Origin: Vandiemenella viatica
Lineage: Eukaryota > Arthropoda > Insecta > Orthoptera > Morabidae
Assembly (NCBI GenBank): GCA_031002005.1
Contig: CM061919.1
Coordinates: 16,873,687-16,937,686, forward strand
Reading direction: 5' to 3'
Length of the DNA stretch: 64,000 nt
The notes under the pieces are model-generated. The model was given only the letters and a program-made list of their open reading frames with translations. It was not told where the DNA came from and ran no database searches. The first letter of the stretch is position 1; every line of letters begins with the position of its first letter. Shown in pieces: positions 51,701 to 53,951 of the stretch. Both the position numbers and the translations under genes were made by a program.

Positions 51701-51922
51701 TCAGGCCTCTGGAGCAAACTCCAATTAAAAGTACCAACACAATAAACCAGCAATACATACCTGGTGAATAGACACCGAATATGGCTTTTCAGTCGAAACA
51801 GTTATGCACAAAATATGAGTCTTTTTCTTTTTTACAAGTTTATTGACATGTACTAAAGCTAGAAGTTTCTCCTCAGTAGGTTGAAATAATTCCCTTTCTA
51901 GTAATCGCCGCAATGTAGCCAT
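879..51922 (-). CDS. Sec3: Exocyst complex component 1 (Sec3), 5' part of the gene, nine exons
   Basis: Sec3/EXOC1 is a subunit of the exocyst, the complex that tethers secretory vesicles to the plasma membrane; its N-terminal PH-like domain binds phosphoinositides in known family members. Nine minus-strand exons were joined by AG/GT sites and phase, giving 1593 coding bases (531 codons) without a stop. Residues 1-116 match the Sec3 N-terminal domain (basic KKKK near residue 36, then YKKKRTW and DLHIDKVYKWF). Residues 154-300 match the coiled-coil part (QFGISNAEAFMDLLAKDLSV, LASEKQVEQLMDQIE). Residues 362-531 match the start of the C-terminal region (YERDIKQFFEEAK, LEPVCLEEQNF). Animal Sec3 is near 890 residues, so about 360 C-terminal residues lie left of base 1. 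The ATG was chosen because it aligns with the start of other animal Sec3 proteins and immediately follows a splice acceptor. Introns run from 0.9 to 13.5 kb and are full of transposons. No promoter is visible. Confidence 0.95.
1142..2028. other. Sec3 intron 8, nothing recognised
   Basis: 887 bp of AT-rich intron between exons 8 and 9. No repeat family or ORF above background was recognised. Confidence 0.6.
2029..2275 (-). CDS. Sec3: Sec3 exon 8
   Basis: Acceptor ttgctag at 2282-2276, donor gtaagt at 2028. It begins GNDVGQTLSF and continues VYSELMHWCKAMDRKAY and SLSKLYERDIKQFFEEAK, a highly conserved Sec3 block. Entry phase 0, exit phase 1. The length of 247 bases agrees with the flanking phases. 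Confidence 0.95.
2714..3525 (+). pseudogene. Degenerate mariner transposase (DD34D type)
   Basis: Reading across several frameshifts and stops on the plus strand gives a mariner transposase outline: an N-terminal segment from the ATG at 2714 including AARVSHGTVQTI, a middle part around MNHDTPLWSWNEE, and a C-terminal part TVAATQEKLKELH with a decayed SPD-like motif (FRPDFPKSDHHLF). These match the order of mariner transposases. The catalytic context is broken and the product cannot function. I could not find convincing terminal repeats, so the true element limits are unknown. Confidence 0.75.
3790..4600 (+). mobile_element. Penelope-like element fragment, 3' part
   Basis: Plus-strand frames contain the linker and endonuclease-side remnants of a Penelope-like element: LPRTCFNRLPNLSLLL, QGSFPCNRSHCKFCNLYHA and, after a frame change, DSPSIGLATCVSSRISTK. 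The FPC..S(R)C..C cysteine pattern and following decayed GIY-YIG stretch match the better preserved copy at 39-41 kb. Bases 4540-4600 carry a tail motif (catcatctaaggtaagtggt) also seen near 60.87 kb and, more diverged, near 14.75 and 61.8 kb. Coding potential is lost. Confidence 0.7.
4681..4893. repeat. Fold-back repeat with about 55 bp inverted arms
   Basis: The left arm (4681-4738) and right arm (about 4837-4893) are inverted copies: both contain catttggat, then agaataa, then ccaaagttgaaggttgccgc (as reverse complement on the right). The spacer is about 100 bp. The structure is a short MITE or the terminal fold of a Penelope-like element lying just upstream. No clear target duplication is visible. 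Confidence 0.75.
4894..6488. other. Sec3 intron 7, mostly unassigned
   Basis: Unassigned intron. A slightly less AT-rich block at about 5150-5640 has overlapping short ORFs on both strands with no recognisable motif. Nothing else was identified. Confidence 0.4.
6489..6731 (-). CDS. Sec3: Sec3 exon 7
   Basis: 81 codons in phase 0. The acceptor atttcag is at 6738-6732; a second AG six bases into the exon is less likely, because alignment to other Sec3 proteins needs the first two codons (SQ). Donor gtaagg at 6488. Contains LQNAIAAGKALLSAMNAEIH and SRHFNNLFIHL, matching the Sec3 segment before the YERDIK block. Confidence 0.93.
7340..7510 (-). mobile_element. SINE fragment (family S1)
   Basis: Contains the S1 core in tail-to-head order: gctttacacctcgttgatgt, aggtcattaga, ggaatgggaaggaattc, then a decayed ggaaacc.tggaaaa block. 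The same blocks occur in the complete copies at 29449-29693 and 21717-21974. The tRNA-like head is missing. Confidence 0.75.
7511..8496. other. Sec3 intron 6, nothing recognised
   Basis: AT-rich intron sequence. Two short plus-strand ORFs (7420-7650 and 7611-7880) have no recognisable motif and overlap the SINE edge. Confidence 0.5.
8490..8795 (+). mobile_element. LINE reverse-transcriptase fragment (family L-A)
   Basis: About 300 bp closely similar to 21063-21350, starting at aggatagtcatg and ending near aataaatgatt. Frames give the remnant VALDLSKA and the reverse-transcriptase motif GVP(stop)GSVLGPLLFI, where the conserved Gln codon is TAG in both copies. It is a dead-on-arrival fragment of the LINE that is nested in the hAT element at 16.5-23.5 kb. 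Confidence 0.8.
8796..9489. other. Sec3 intron 6, nothing recognised
   Basis: Unassigned AT-rich intron with a run of 15 or more G near 9437. Confidence 0.5.
9492..9961. mobile_element. Mariner-ended MITE with about 160 bp inverted arms
   Basis: Starts cagggtgtccacaaaaggac and ends with the inverse (ccttttctggacaccctg), flanked by TA on both sides (9490-9491, 9962-9963). The arms at 9492-9655 and 9800-9961 are nearly identical inverted copies, differing mainly by a small indel near ggtatgtttattgtgacagc. The spacer is about 150 bp with no ORF. TA target sites and CAGGGTG ends indicate mobilisation by a Tc1/mariner transposase. Confidence 0.9.
10140..10717 (-). pseudogene. Penelope-like element, C-terminal part (linker and GIY-YIG region)
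   Basis: Minus-strand frames read GYTSKQIEKAIQYKP, then a block resembling the PLE region between reverse transcriptase and endonuclease, then CECHKCHICPGQYNKS where the GIY-YIG endonuclease should begin, and a C-terminal tail with LPDTINRD. Several frameshifts and stops are present. It continues the reverse-transcriptase part at 11639-12560; the two halves were separated by a SINE insertion (10722-11629). Confidence 0.75.
10722..11629 (-). mobile_element. SINE (family S1) split by a 0.7 kb insert, sitting inside a Penelope element
   Basis: The left part (about 10722-10787) is the SINE tail (T run, acttatggctttacacctc, gaggtcattag). The right part (about 11483-11629) is its core and B-box side (ggaatgggaaggaatttggc, ggggaaaccatggaaaacc, gattcgaaccagtgtcctcc). 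The element is flanked by near-identical aatagat and aatacat. Removing it makes the Penelope reading ELEHERDV...GYTSKQIEKA contiguous, as in other Penelope elements. The tRNA head is truncated. Confidence 0.75.
10788..11482. mobile_element. Unclassified CpG-rich insert inside a SINE
   Basis: This about 695 bp block interrupts the SINE between ctggg and ggggaca. Its ends are inverted (tgtcgcg at 10787-10793, cgcgaca near 11473-11479). It is far richer in CpG than its surroundings (for example gcgcgcaaagaggcgccctc at 11210-11230) and carries an inverted CCAAT box context. A 101-codon ORF at 10786-11091 shows no recognisable domain. I cannot assign it to a family; it could be a non-autonomous DNA transposon or a promoter-like fragment. 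Confidence 0.5.
11639..12560 (-). pseudogene. Penelope-like element reverse transcriptase, degenerate
   Basis: Minus-strand frames show the C-terminal half of a Penelope-type reverse transcriptase: ESPVSTMVARLYIEQFEEKS, CFFQYGGDMWLHG, LKYLNEVHPSINFIIEV, LGHSVYRKLYHT and LVHRARVVSDKD. In the family the third of these is CFFRYVDD; here YVDD reads YGGD, so the catalytic Asp pair is destroyed. An upstream frame (AKYLTNL...) extends toward 12560. It is inactive and interrupted by the SINE at 11629. Confidence 0.85.
12812..13213. mobile_element. MITE with GGAGCGTCCATAAAC-type ends
   Basis: The left end agggagcgtccataaactat and right end (gtggtttatggacactcc) are inverted. Subterminal G-rich runs occur on both sides (12845-12910, 13100-13170). 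Terminal GTCCATAAA followed by a TACGT-like or CATAG-like motif resembles the ISL2EU/IS4EU group as I know it. Length about 400 bp, no coding capacity. Confidence 0.7.
13310..13865 (-). mobile_element. Penelope-like element fragment (family P2)
   Basis: Minus-strand frames include LHMLQQATQSQ, SYYGTCQMHSYTSHLLS and FTTNQPSIRINSHRHS, the last being the degenerate GIY-YIG core also seen as YIGLTSNSSIRMNDHK at 40.5 kb. Multiple frame changes. It is a fragment of the family present at 39-41 kb in the opposite orientation. Confidence 0.75.
13866..15395. other. Sec3 intron 6, little recognised
   Basis: AT-rich intron. Bases 14700-14800 loosely resemble the Penelope tail motif at 4540-4600 (gtgtgtacttgttc, ggtgagtgttatg). 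The rest is unassigned. Confidence 0.45.
15396..15623 (-). CDS. Sec3: Sec3 exon 6
   Basis: 76 codons in phase 0. Acceptor ttttcag at 15630-15624, donor gtgagt at 15395. It encodes the coiled-coil stretch starting ENVHSVLASEKQVEQLMDQ and ending ELEQVI, which aligns with little or no gap to animal EXOC1 (ASEKQV motif followed by heptad-like charged residues). Confidence 0.96.
15624..16462. other. Sec3 intron 5, nothing recognised
   Basis: Unassigned intron between exon 6 and the hAT element. Confidence 0.5.
16615..17465 (-). pseudogene. hAT transposase, C-terminal half
   Basis: Reads from YFTEVRWLSRGVVLERFFAL through NDWWVYCAIVVDMNKHLTDL, KLQGKNLIVNRMYS, LRLWENQVK, SQSPVHLQMELIDLQSDSIL and MFGSTYLCEQMFSVMKINKN to NPRAQNNYPL. 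The last part is the hAT dimerisation region (YLCEQMFS). The order and motifs match GTF2IRD2/Charlie-type transposases. At least two frameshifts separate the segments. The upstream half is at 22925-23454. Confidence 0.85.
18068..19051. mobile_element. Harbinger-like MITE, 984 bp, TTA target duplication
   Basis: The ends read cccattcacactagcggtca on the left and its inverse (accgctagtgtgaatgggg) on the right, with TTA on both sides (18065-18067, 19052-19054). Subterminal regions repeat short gagctgag/tgacc motifs many times. Removing the element and one TTA restores an open LINE frame across the junction (FDEII then MDHDSGMGG), which confirms the boundaries. The 3-bp TWA target and ends of this kind fit PIF/Harbinger. 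No ORF. Confidence 0.88.
19228..20545 (+). mobile_element. Mariner element with terminal repeats, D-D spacing of the DD41D type
   Basis: The left end cagggtggcacgaaaagaac and right end (ctttttgcgccaccctg) are inverted repeats of about 26 bp flanked by TA (19226-19227 and 20546-20547). Length 1318 bp. It carries one transposase gene on the plus strand. It sits inside the LINE at 17.5-22.9 kb. Ends are well matched, suggesting a fairly recent insertion. Confidence 0.93.
19335..20367 (+). pseudogene. Mariner-family transposase, three disruptions
   Basis: The ATG at 19335 opens MAQCSVQHRVFTAEHFFKSN. A frameshift near 19390 leads into VITVQHLFRTHFNVA, a TGA at about 19444, then helix-turn-helix and catalytic regions: SDEAHFHLDGYVNKENCRYW (first Asp), a stop caused by a T run near 19960, MWFQQDGATAHTANES (second Asp) and HWPPHSPDLSLCDFFLWGYL (third Asp). 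Counting gives 41 residues between the second and third Asp, the signature of the rosa/DD41D group as I know it. All catalytic Asp residues remain, but the protein cannot be made from this copy. Confidence 0.9.
20591..20894 (+). mobile_element. tRNA-derived SINE (family S2), complete
   Basis: It has perfect 12-bp flanks taccagaggact at 20579-20590 and 20895-20906. The head has tRNA promoter boxes: A box within ggtggctcagtggttaaggc, B box ggttcgaatcc about 35 bp later. The body is unrelated to tRNA (cttcacctctggcacagctt onwards) and the tail is a short (ATT)n. Sequence beyond the first 75 bases rules out a genuine tRNA gene. Inserted into the LINE reverse-transcriptase region. Confidence 0.93.
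21717..21974 (-). mobile_element. tRNA-derived SINE (family S1) with 47-base A tail
   Basis: Perfect 12-bp flanks gcgagggaattc at 21705-21716 and 21975-21986. On the minus strand it starts in the tRNA-like part (tcgcattcgggagg, then ggttcgaatcc), runs through the core (gggttttccatggtttcccc, ggccatggccgaattccttc, cgtctctaaagacc) and ends in about 47 A. The long pure tail and perfect duplication point to a young insertion. The first about 20 bases of the tRNA head are missing compared with the copy at 29449-29693. Confidence 0.93.
22925..23454 (-). pseudogene. hAT transposase, N-terminal half
   Basis: The minus strand from the hAT terminal repeat inward contains FRSIIHTEIYC and, after a frame change, INHVMSVVIKTMNILDRMGR, equivalent to the MSVVVKTVNFIRSRGLN block of GTF2IRD2-type transposases. 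The segment stops where the LINE A tail begins. The continuing half is at 16615-17465. Confidence 0.75.
23463..24450 (-). mobile_element. RTE-like LINE fragment (endonuclease/reverse-transcriptase pseudogene)
   Basis: Minus-strand frames from right to left: NYRKLNNELRREIVQAWMKE, MASEIAFESKRNKNNMEIER, EKALKKMKNQKPCGIDN, SRVMNRRLYGKL, DAIGLLRIIGKRYIENGREI, VIFIDLEKAFERVQWKKLMD and LFNLHLEEVIGKRL. This is the order of the linker and reverse transcriptase of the RTE-like elements often annotated as craniofacial development protein 2-like. Stops and frameshifts throughout. Its left edge meets the octamer next to the hAT element exactly, and no continuation was found on the other side. Confidence 0.85.
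24451..26899. other. Sec3 intron 5, mostly unassigned
   Basis: AT-rich intron. It contains the short repeat at 25351-25432, and a block at 26150-26400 that may be remnant Penelope sequence (weak). Otherwise nothing recognised. Confidence 0.4.
25351..25432 (+). repeat. Dispersed repeat with a cgcgtccg core
   Basis: The sequence from ctgaagatacctcggcgaga through gaggcgaaacgcgt and a short A-rich stretch to gttgtaatggcg is matched at 56700-56775 (gcctcgatgagaggtgaaac, gttgcattggcg). It is probably the 3' end of a retroelement family. Confidence 0.6.
26900..27054 (-). CDS. Sec3: Sec3 exon 5
   Basis: 155 bases. The first two bases complete a glycine codon started in exon 4, and the exon leaves in phase 0 at donor gtaggt. 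Acceptor ttgcag at 27060-27055. Residues include EREEHDLELLMSQCQFGISN and AEAFMDLLAKDLSVLDG, equivalent to the REEQDIE...ISNAEAF block of animal Sec3. Confidence 0.96.
27055..28609. other. Sec3 intron 4, nothing recognised
   Basis: 1.56 kb intron. It contains a C-rich run at 28330-28347. No element identified. Confidence 0.5.
28610..28718 (-). CDS. Sec3: Sec3 exon 4
   Basis: 109 bases between acceptor tttttag (28725-28719) and donor gtttgt (28609). It encodes QCLKHLPKQPSP through SEVAVTP and leaves in phase 1. This is the poorly conserved linker after the N-terminal domain, so the call rests on splice sites, open frame and exact phase agreement with exons 3 and 5 more than on similarity. Confidence 0.85.
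28960..29105 (-). mobile_element. SINE fragment (family S1)
   Basis: Carries the S1 core blocks ttcggccatggcttttttga, tcccagcattcacctggagt and ccatggaaaaccaaaatcc, then a degraded B-box side (gtcgtccctaatgccaggtc). No tail or duplication visible. Confidence 0.75.
29270..29335. repeat. Homopolymer tract (T run then G run)
   Basis: About 14 T followed by about 17 G near 29298-29328. Simple repeat, assembly-sensitive. Confidence 0.9.
29449..29693 (-). mobile_element. tRNA-derived SINE (family S1), nearly complete
   Basis: Flanked by gtgctgttaga (29437-29447) and gtgctgttgca (29694-29704). The minus strand starts with the tRNA-like head (agcgtggtgggtgagcagtt, B box ggttcgaatcc) and runs through the shared core to taatgacctatacgtcgacg, then the short acttatgg/A-rich 3' end. 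This is the best copy for defining family S1 in the window. Confidence 0.92.
29705..30655. other. Sec3 intron 3, nothing recognised
   Basis: Contains C-rich low complexity at 29960-29990. The plus-strand ORF 29616-30107 starts inside the SINE and has no motif. Confidence 0.5.
30656..31080 (-). mobile_element. Penelope-like element fragment (family P1), C-terminal end
   Basis: The minus-strand frame reads LGVYVNSNTIPLGQEEKSTV, RHSVQVEHRFNPDKTTIFSR and VRDF, then after a stop DSLVNRDTGYQLIAAWNPAI and KMLKQLR. This is the conserved region downstream of the GIY-YIG core in Penelope-like elements (LGQ.EKSAVAEH, TT.L, R...EAIEI, NRD.GY.LS..W). Mostly one frame, so not very old. Confidence 0.82.
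31200..31330 (+). mobile_element. SINE fragment (family S1), opposite orientation
   Basis: The core is present as the reverse complement of the other copies: caatttcctcttgatat... leading into ccaaaatcactcaggcaaat, gccagcattattcc, aaggtcatggtttaatttct and tcccattacttatccc. The head and tail are gone. Confidence 0.65.
31331..31955. other. Sec3 intron 3, nothing recognised
   Basis: T-rich intron with gcatatgcatttgcat low-complexity sequence at 31740-31765. No element identified. Confidence 0.45.
31960..33180. repeat. Tandem repeat array, about seven units of 140-170 bp
   Basis: Each unit carries in order: ctttaagggtcaaattcc, gaaaaattac.ttcttaaaat, atg.tgtgacca, gagaccttaatctttaaaat, gatacctcattt, ttagatatcaagggagataa and atggctcgtgaca. 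The ctttaaggg landmark recurs near 32080, 32219, 32370, 32527, 32682, 32846 and 33015. Units are diverged by small indels. The array ends about 120 bp before a hAT-like remnant. It may be a satellite seed or the internal repeat block of that element. Confidence 0.88.
33299..34560 (+). pseudogene. hAT-like transposase remnant (CGGBP1-like zinc-finger type)
   Basis: The first frame gives LEKGLFVDSDYPGTVTYNGN and VLYCRVCEKNISCTKKFQTD, a C..C zinc-finger head. After a frameshift it reads LSMDLCEALFASNIPLHKLT, TSKDFLQ, NYIPTILLHDLEE, ISADKTAL and VNKLISSTKKAFLKAHSRNN, then LPPEPVGNVG and KKLEILGLALTI. This is the layout of insect hAT-like proteins with a BED-type finger followed by an RNase-H-like core. 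Several frameshifts; not functional. A (TA)n tract at 34237-34264 interrupts it. Confidence 0.7.
34561..35740. other. Sec3 intron 3, nothing recognised
   Basis: AT-rich intron between the hAT-like remnant and the LINE. No element identified. Confidence 0.5.
35924..36790 (+). pseudogene. LINE endonuclease domain with one nonsense codon
   Basis: One frame runs from 35924 to 36790 with a single TGA at 36152-36154, where related endonucleases have Trp (GTES then LKPDI). Motifs in order: LKVLVVNCRSVCNKQPELEN (catalytic Asn region), DADIVLGTES (catalytic Glu), FYRPPDA, LGGDFNLPDINW (catalytic Asp-Asn), LDIVVTNRP and a decayed SDRKAV where SDH is expected, so the catalytic His appears changed to Arg. 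The frame is lost near 36785. Confidence 0.88.
36798..38771 (+). CDS. LINE reverse transcriptase, long open frame
   Basis: 657 codons open on the plus strand. The nominal start is a TTG; in the element this is the downstream part of a single endonuclease-reverse transcriptase protein, cut off by a one-base indel in the T run at 36785-36788. Conserved blocks: LLKWGKAPGPDGIPVRV, KKGDRSDPRNYRPISLTS, CQHGFRKKRSCETQLA, VFLDFQKAFDSVPHNRLLA, SGVPQGSVIGPLLFLIYFIN, LFADDAVIY (active-site FADD) and VKYLGVIVQSNMKW, then a C-terminal SPYESVTELIHRLGWDSLED region. All catalytic residues are present. The best preserved TE protein in the window. Confidence 0.92.
   Translation: MRHNYHTFLVAGGTVEERWHRFLHILREGMNLHIPKRTIREENDPPWYTREVKRLLKKQRKIHARSKRTMHRTDLDKLEEIRGRVKNAMREAFNNFRENSLPKSLTENPKKFWSYVKKVSCSGNTKPLLIKDGREVEDSRDKATLFNTEFKNSFTQENLENIPTLPHRVELEMDPIEIDSVGIVKQLKLLKWGKAPGPDGIPVRVFSEYAEDIEPFLSDIFRKSLEERKVPSSWKIAQVIPVFKKGDRSDPRNYRPISLTSVCSRILEHVICSNIMKFLDENELLTPCQHGFRKKRSCETQLALFSHDIMKVIDAGSQVDAVFLDFQKAFDSVPHNRLLAKIRAYGISAQICEWIRDFLTGRSQYVIVDREASSKINVTSGVPQGSVIGPLLFLIYFINDLGDNVKCWLRLFADDAVIYREIRCSDDCLEIQRDLDAIFDWCRKWQLTLNCKNCKAMRISNKKNQVVHEYKINNSPVDTVDSVKYLGVIVQSNMKWDMHITSVVGKANSKLRFIGRILRNCNAQTKEIAYKTLVRPHLDYCCGVWDPYRKVLIDSVERVQRRAARFVTCCYSPYESVTELIHRLGWDSLEDRRRSVRSNLLENMRKNLNFECNEILLPPTYLGRNDRRDKIREIRCRTDTYMYSFFPRTIRDWNGRV
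39060..41060 (+). mobile_element. Penelope-like element (family P2), reverse transcriptase and GIY-YIG remnants
   Basis: Plus-strand frames, in order: a decayed N-terminal half of the reverse transcriptase (39100-39650), the active site RYMDDIFMI at 39688-39715, WSHSQTDITFLDEDISVQNG, HIKPTNLQHFGSCHPYHTKC, SLYSNNLTQ-type linker at 39980-40050, GSFPCKRTHCKNLQYVST, and the GIY-YIG core SFYIGLTSNSSIRMNDHKQT at 40490-40550. The catalytic YMDD survives, but frames shift at least five times. A run of hydrophobic codons after 41000 has no recognised role. Confidence 0.87.
41061..42243. other. Sec3 intron 3, nothing recognised
   Basis: Very AT-rich intron between the Penelope element and exon 3. Confidence 0.5.
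42244..42339 (-). CDS. Sec3: Sec3 exon 3
   Basis: 32 codons in phase 0. Acceptor ttttccag at 42347-42340, donor gtaagt at 42243. Encodes DTHEMDLHIDKVYKWFAVNL, equivalent to the FDLHFEKIYKW motif that closes the Sec3 N-terminal PH-like domain, then QEFITVLHE. Confidence 0.94.
42340..44395. other. Sec3 intron 2, nothing recognised
   Basis: About 2 kb of strongly AT-rich intron without ORFs or visible repeats. Confidence 0.5.
44400..45180 (+). pseudogene. Degenerate mariner transposase
   Basis: Plus-strand frames show HEELNMKKIYTRLLARLIIA followed by a DQK motif, then CQKTKSSITSKSHVISLLW, IHEKRPN and LFYQDNALPQ, where family members have FHQDNAP.H around the second catalytic Asp. A long tail resembling the C-terminus runs to 45170 (DSRHNSVK). 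Frameshifts throughout. No terminal repeats identified. Confidence 0.65.
45770..45859 (-). CDS. Sec3: Sec3 exon 2
   Basis: 30 codons in phase 0, acceptor ttgtag and donor gtgagt. Encodes VKKTDKNVYKKKRTWLLNEL followed by KLLDGKNTAP, matching the KVKKSD...W.L.DL..VD segment of the N-terminal domain of animal Sec3. Confidence 0.93.
46070..46994 (-). mobile_element. Internally deleted mariner (DD34D type) with terminal repeats
   Basis: The left end gaggtgtgttcaaaaaataa and the inverse right end (ctttttgaacacacctg) are flanked by TA (46068-46069, 46995-46996). Minus-strand coding remnants: N-terminal MDQRICIKFCYENEIKCNKV and YEWYKCFQDGREDTEDD (helix-turn-helix), then C-terminal LVHEFLSKNNTVMMPQPPYS and LFPKIKKTWKGHRF. 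The catalytic centre between them is missing, and the third Asp position reads Ala (LCAFYLFP where CDFFLFP is expected). The 925 bp length against about 1.3 kb for full elements agrees with an internal deletion. Confidence 0.88.
47508..48362 (+). pseudogene. RTE-like endonuclease domain
   Basis: 284 open codons beginning MWNVRNLNRAGRLDNLERE (catalytic Asn region), then LDIVGLVRLNGK where GL.E is expected, so the catalytic Glu is apparently lost. Further: VQVYMPTSQEDDEVIEKIYA, LIIMSDWNVVVG (GDWN-type motif with Gly to Ser), RIYSWKRPRDTGRDQLDYIM (SW..P...Q.DYI). The final SDH block reads poorly. It ends in a stop at 48360, with the linker continuing in another frame. Confidence 0.88.
48563..49837 (+). 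pseudogene. RTE-like reverse transcriptase, broken into three frames
   Basis: Segment 48563-48985: FNRALYDLKSNKAVGINGIP, KKAQANKCENYRTTSLTS, RRMERVVEEIVGEDQFGLRK. Segment 49044-49325: MAFVDLEKVFDNVRWDKMFK, VKKGVIQGFGLSPLIFILYV. At 49348-49375 the active site reads RFTDDIVLLA (FTDD for the usual YADD). Segment 49469-49837: VFYYLGSKITTDGQSRNDVK, ALYGSEAWTLG, FEMWCYRRMLKIKWTDKV. The last blocks are the typical C-terminal signature of these LINEs. Confidence 0.9.
50136..51760. other. Sec3 intron 1, nothing recognised
   Basis: AT-rich intron between the RTE-like element and exon 1. No element identified. Confidence 0.5.
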
Positions 51923-51925
51923 TAT
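51761..51925 (-). CDS. Sec3: Sec3 exon 1 (first coding exon)
   Basis: The acceptor gtgttacag ends at 51926 and the ATG lies three bases inside the exon at 51922-51920, so there must be at least one upstream non-coding exon. 54 codons from MATLRRLLERELFQPTEEKL through KKKKTHILCITVSTEKP, with donor gtatgt at 51760. The start aligns with the N-terminus of animal Sec3. The remnant of a mariner-like element ends only 70 bp upstream of the exon. Confidence 0.95.
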
Positions 51926-51995
51926 CTGTAACACAGCAAAGACAAATACTCAGTATATTTAAGAATTTTTTTTCATCAAACTCATTACTAAAATA

Positions 51996-52767
51996 CCCAT
52001 CATTTCAAAACGAATATTGGGGTTTTGAGTATTTGCAGAATTTTTTATGATTTGACTTAGTTATAAATGATACATCAAATGAAAGATCAAACCAAAACAG
52101 TTTCGTTGTATGCATGTGCATACGGTATTTCTTCCATCTTGTTAGAAAGTGCTAGTAGTGAAAAAGGGGACTGCTGAACAGAAAGGTTTTTATTTTACAG
52201 TTTGCAAGGTAGTTACAGATCAATGAGCAATCTGTATTAAGTTCCACTGCAGTCCTATAAGTGGTGTTTCTTATTTTGATGCACTAAAACAATAGCTCTT
52301 TCCTTATCTGCAAGATGATGAACCATAGAACTTTATTTGGCAGCAAGATGGTGTGCCACCCATTGGCATAACTCGGTATGCGATTGATTAAATGACCCAA
52401 CCGCTGGATTGTCAGCCATGGGCATTGCACGACTTCCTAGTCCAACCGATTTTGATCTTTGGGAGTTCATAAAGGATCATGTGTATGTACATCCATTGCC
52501 AGCTGACCTGTCTGACTTAAGAAACAGAATTGGAGCAGGTATTGCATCAATTACTCTAGACACACTGATCAAGGTATGGGAAGAATTTGTCTATAAATTG
52601 GATGTGTGCCATGTGATGAATGGTGCTCACATTGAACACCTTTAGGTAAAAAAAAAAAAAAAAAAGTATAATTTGCTCTTTCATTTAATCTATCATTTAT
52701 AATTGTAAGTCAAATAATAAAAATTCTGCAAAGCTTCAAACACTGATATTCATTTTGAAACCCCTTG
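51996..52767 (+). mobile_element. Internally deleted mariner-like element, 70 bp upstream of Sec3 exon 1
   Basis: The termini are long inverted repeats: tttcaaaacgaatattgg, gcagaattttttatgatttg and ataaatgatacatcaaatga on the left are mirrored at 52667-52767 on the right, and TA flanks both sides (51994-51995, 52768-52769). The coding remnant at 52320-52645 shows IWQQDGVPPIGITRYAID (second Asp region) and SPTDFDLWEFIKDHVYVHPL, LRNRIGAGIASITLDTL, KLDVCHVMNGAHIEHL, the C-terminus of a Tc1/mariner transposase with a WGYLKD-type motif. The N-terminal half is deleted. Confidence 0.85.
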
Positions 52768-53190
52768 TAAACTAACGCTATTTGGGTGAGATACTGAATT
52801 ATTCTGCTTCATCTTTCAAAATAATTCCTTTATGTAGATAAAGAAAGATGACAATTCAATAATTTCAGCGTGAGGTATCTAATTATAAACACAGATGTCA
52901 CCATACTTTATGCATGCAGCATGAAAAGTAAAAAATAAAGGCTAAGGGCGTATCAGAGATTCATAATACATTTATGATTATGCTAATGACCTTCTCAAGC
53001 TTTCAAATGTAACAGCACTACATTTAAAATACGAAATACACAAGGTGGTGATAATACAGGGTGTTTCACTTATGACGCGTCCGCGTGCACGGCAATAATC
53101 GCCCGGCCCAGCGGCGGCTCGCTTGCCGGCAACTCATACCACGCAGCGCTCGTGCTCAGAAACGCCTCTTACCTGTGTCGATGTCTTACC

Positions 53191-53646
53191 TTATAGCACG
53201 TGCTGGAAATGTTGGCCATCAGCTTCAATACATGCTTGACATCTTCTAAGGATGTTTTGGCTAACTCTCTGCAGTGTTTGTGAAGAAATATTATTAATTT
53301 TAGTTCTTATGTTTTCCTTAAGTTCCTCTTCCGTACGAGGATTTGAATCATAAACACGCTCTTTTAGGTAACCCCACAAAAAGAAATCACAAGGTGTCAT
53401 GTCTGGAGAATGTGGAGGCCATAACCCACGACTGATAAGTTGATTTTCATTGTAAACATGCTTTAAAGCACGCATAGAATTTTCGGCTGTATGGGGAGTT
53501 GCACTGTCTTGTTGAAAATGACCGTAATTTCTTTCATCTTCTGTCAGCTGTTCAAAAAAGGTTTTTAAAATATTGTCCACATAGCGAGAAGATGTGATTG
53601 TTTCAGTAAAAAACACTGGCCCGATAATGTCCAAGGGACGGCCCAC
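53191..53646 (-). pseudogene. Mariner-family transposase, C-terminal half
   Basis: 151 open codons: ITSSRYVDNILKTFFEQLTE, YGHFQQDSATPHTAENSMRA (second catalytic Asp), LWPPHSPDMTPCDFFLWGYL (third catalytic Asp), KERVYDSNPRTEEELKENIR, CQACIEADGQHFQHVL. 39 residues separate the two Asp. The DEAHF-type first Asp and the helix-turn-helix lie upstream of the breakpoint at about 53650 and are missing. The frame is undamaged, so the loss is by rearrangement and not by point decay. Confidence 0.9.
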
Positions 53647-53679
53647 GCATTGTCAGAGCACGGTAGCATTGTCGGAAGT

Positions 53680-53812
53680 GGAACTTAGAGAAAACATAAA
53701 AAGTAAAATTAATAATATTTGTTCACAAACACTGCAGAGAGTTAGCCAAAACATCCTTAGAAGATGTCAAGCGTGTATTGAAGCTGATGGCTAACATTTC
53801 CAGCACGTGCTA
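53680..53812 (+). pseudogene. Inverted second copy of the transposase 3' end
   Basis: The plus frame reads LRENIKSKINNICSQTLQRV, SQNILRRCQACIEADG, stop. It repeats the last about 40 codons of the minus-strand gene at 53191-53646 with a few substitutions, and forms part of the right arm of the fold-back element. Confidence 0.88.
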
Positions 53813-53951
53813 TAAGGTAAGATATCGACGCAGGCAAGAGGCGTTTCTAAGCACGGGCGCTGTGCGGTATGAGTTGGCGGCGAGCGAGCAGCCGCTGCAC
53901 CGGGCGATTATTGCCGTGCACGCGGACGCGTCATAAATGAAACGCCCTGTA

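Larger units (their letters stand above)
53057..53949 (-). mobile_element. Fold-back mariner derivative with a duplicated 3' end
   Basis: TA on both sides (53055-53056, 53950-53951) and ends cagggtgtttcacttatgac / cagggcgtttcatttatgac (right end read inverted). The arms are about 265 bp (53057-53325 and 53680-53949), CpG-rich and roughly 90% identical by eye. Both arms contain the same 3' end of a transposase gene, the left arm coding on minus and the right on plus. The 5' half of the gene, including the DNA-binding domain, is absent. Confidence 0.92.

Noticed and set aside
53080..53180. GC- and CpG-rich block upstream of Sec3 that could be a CpG-island promoter
   Set aside because: The block is repeated inverted at 53825-53930 and belongs to the terminal arms of a mariner fold-back element.
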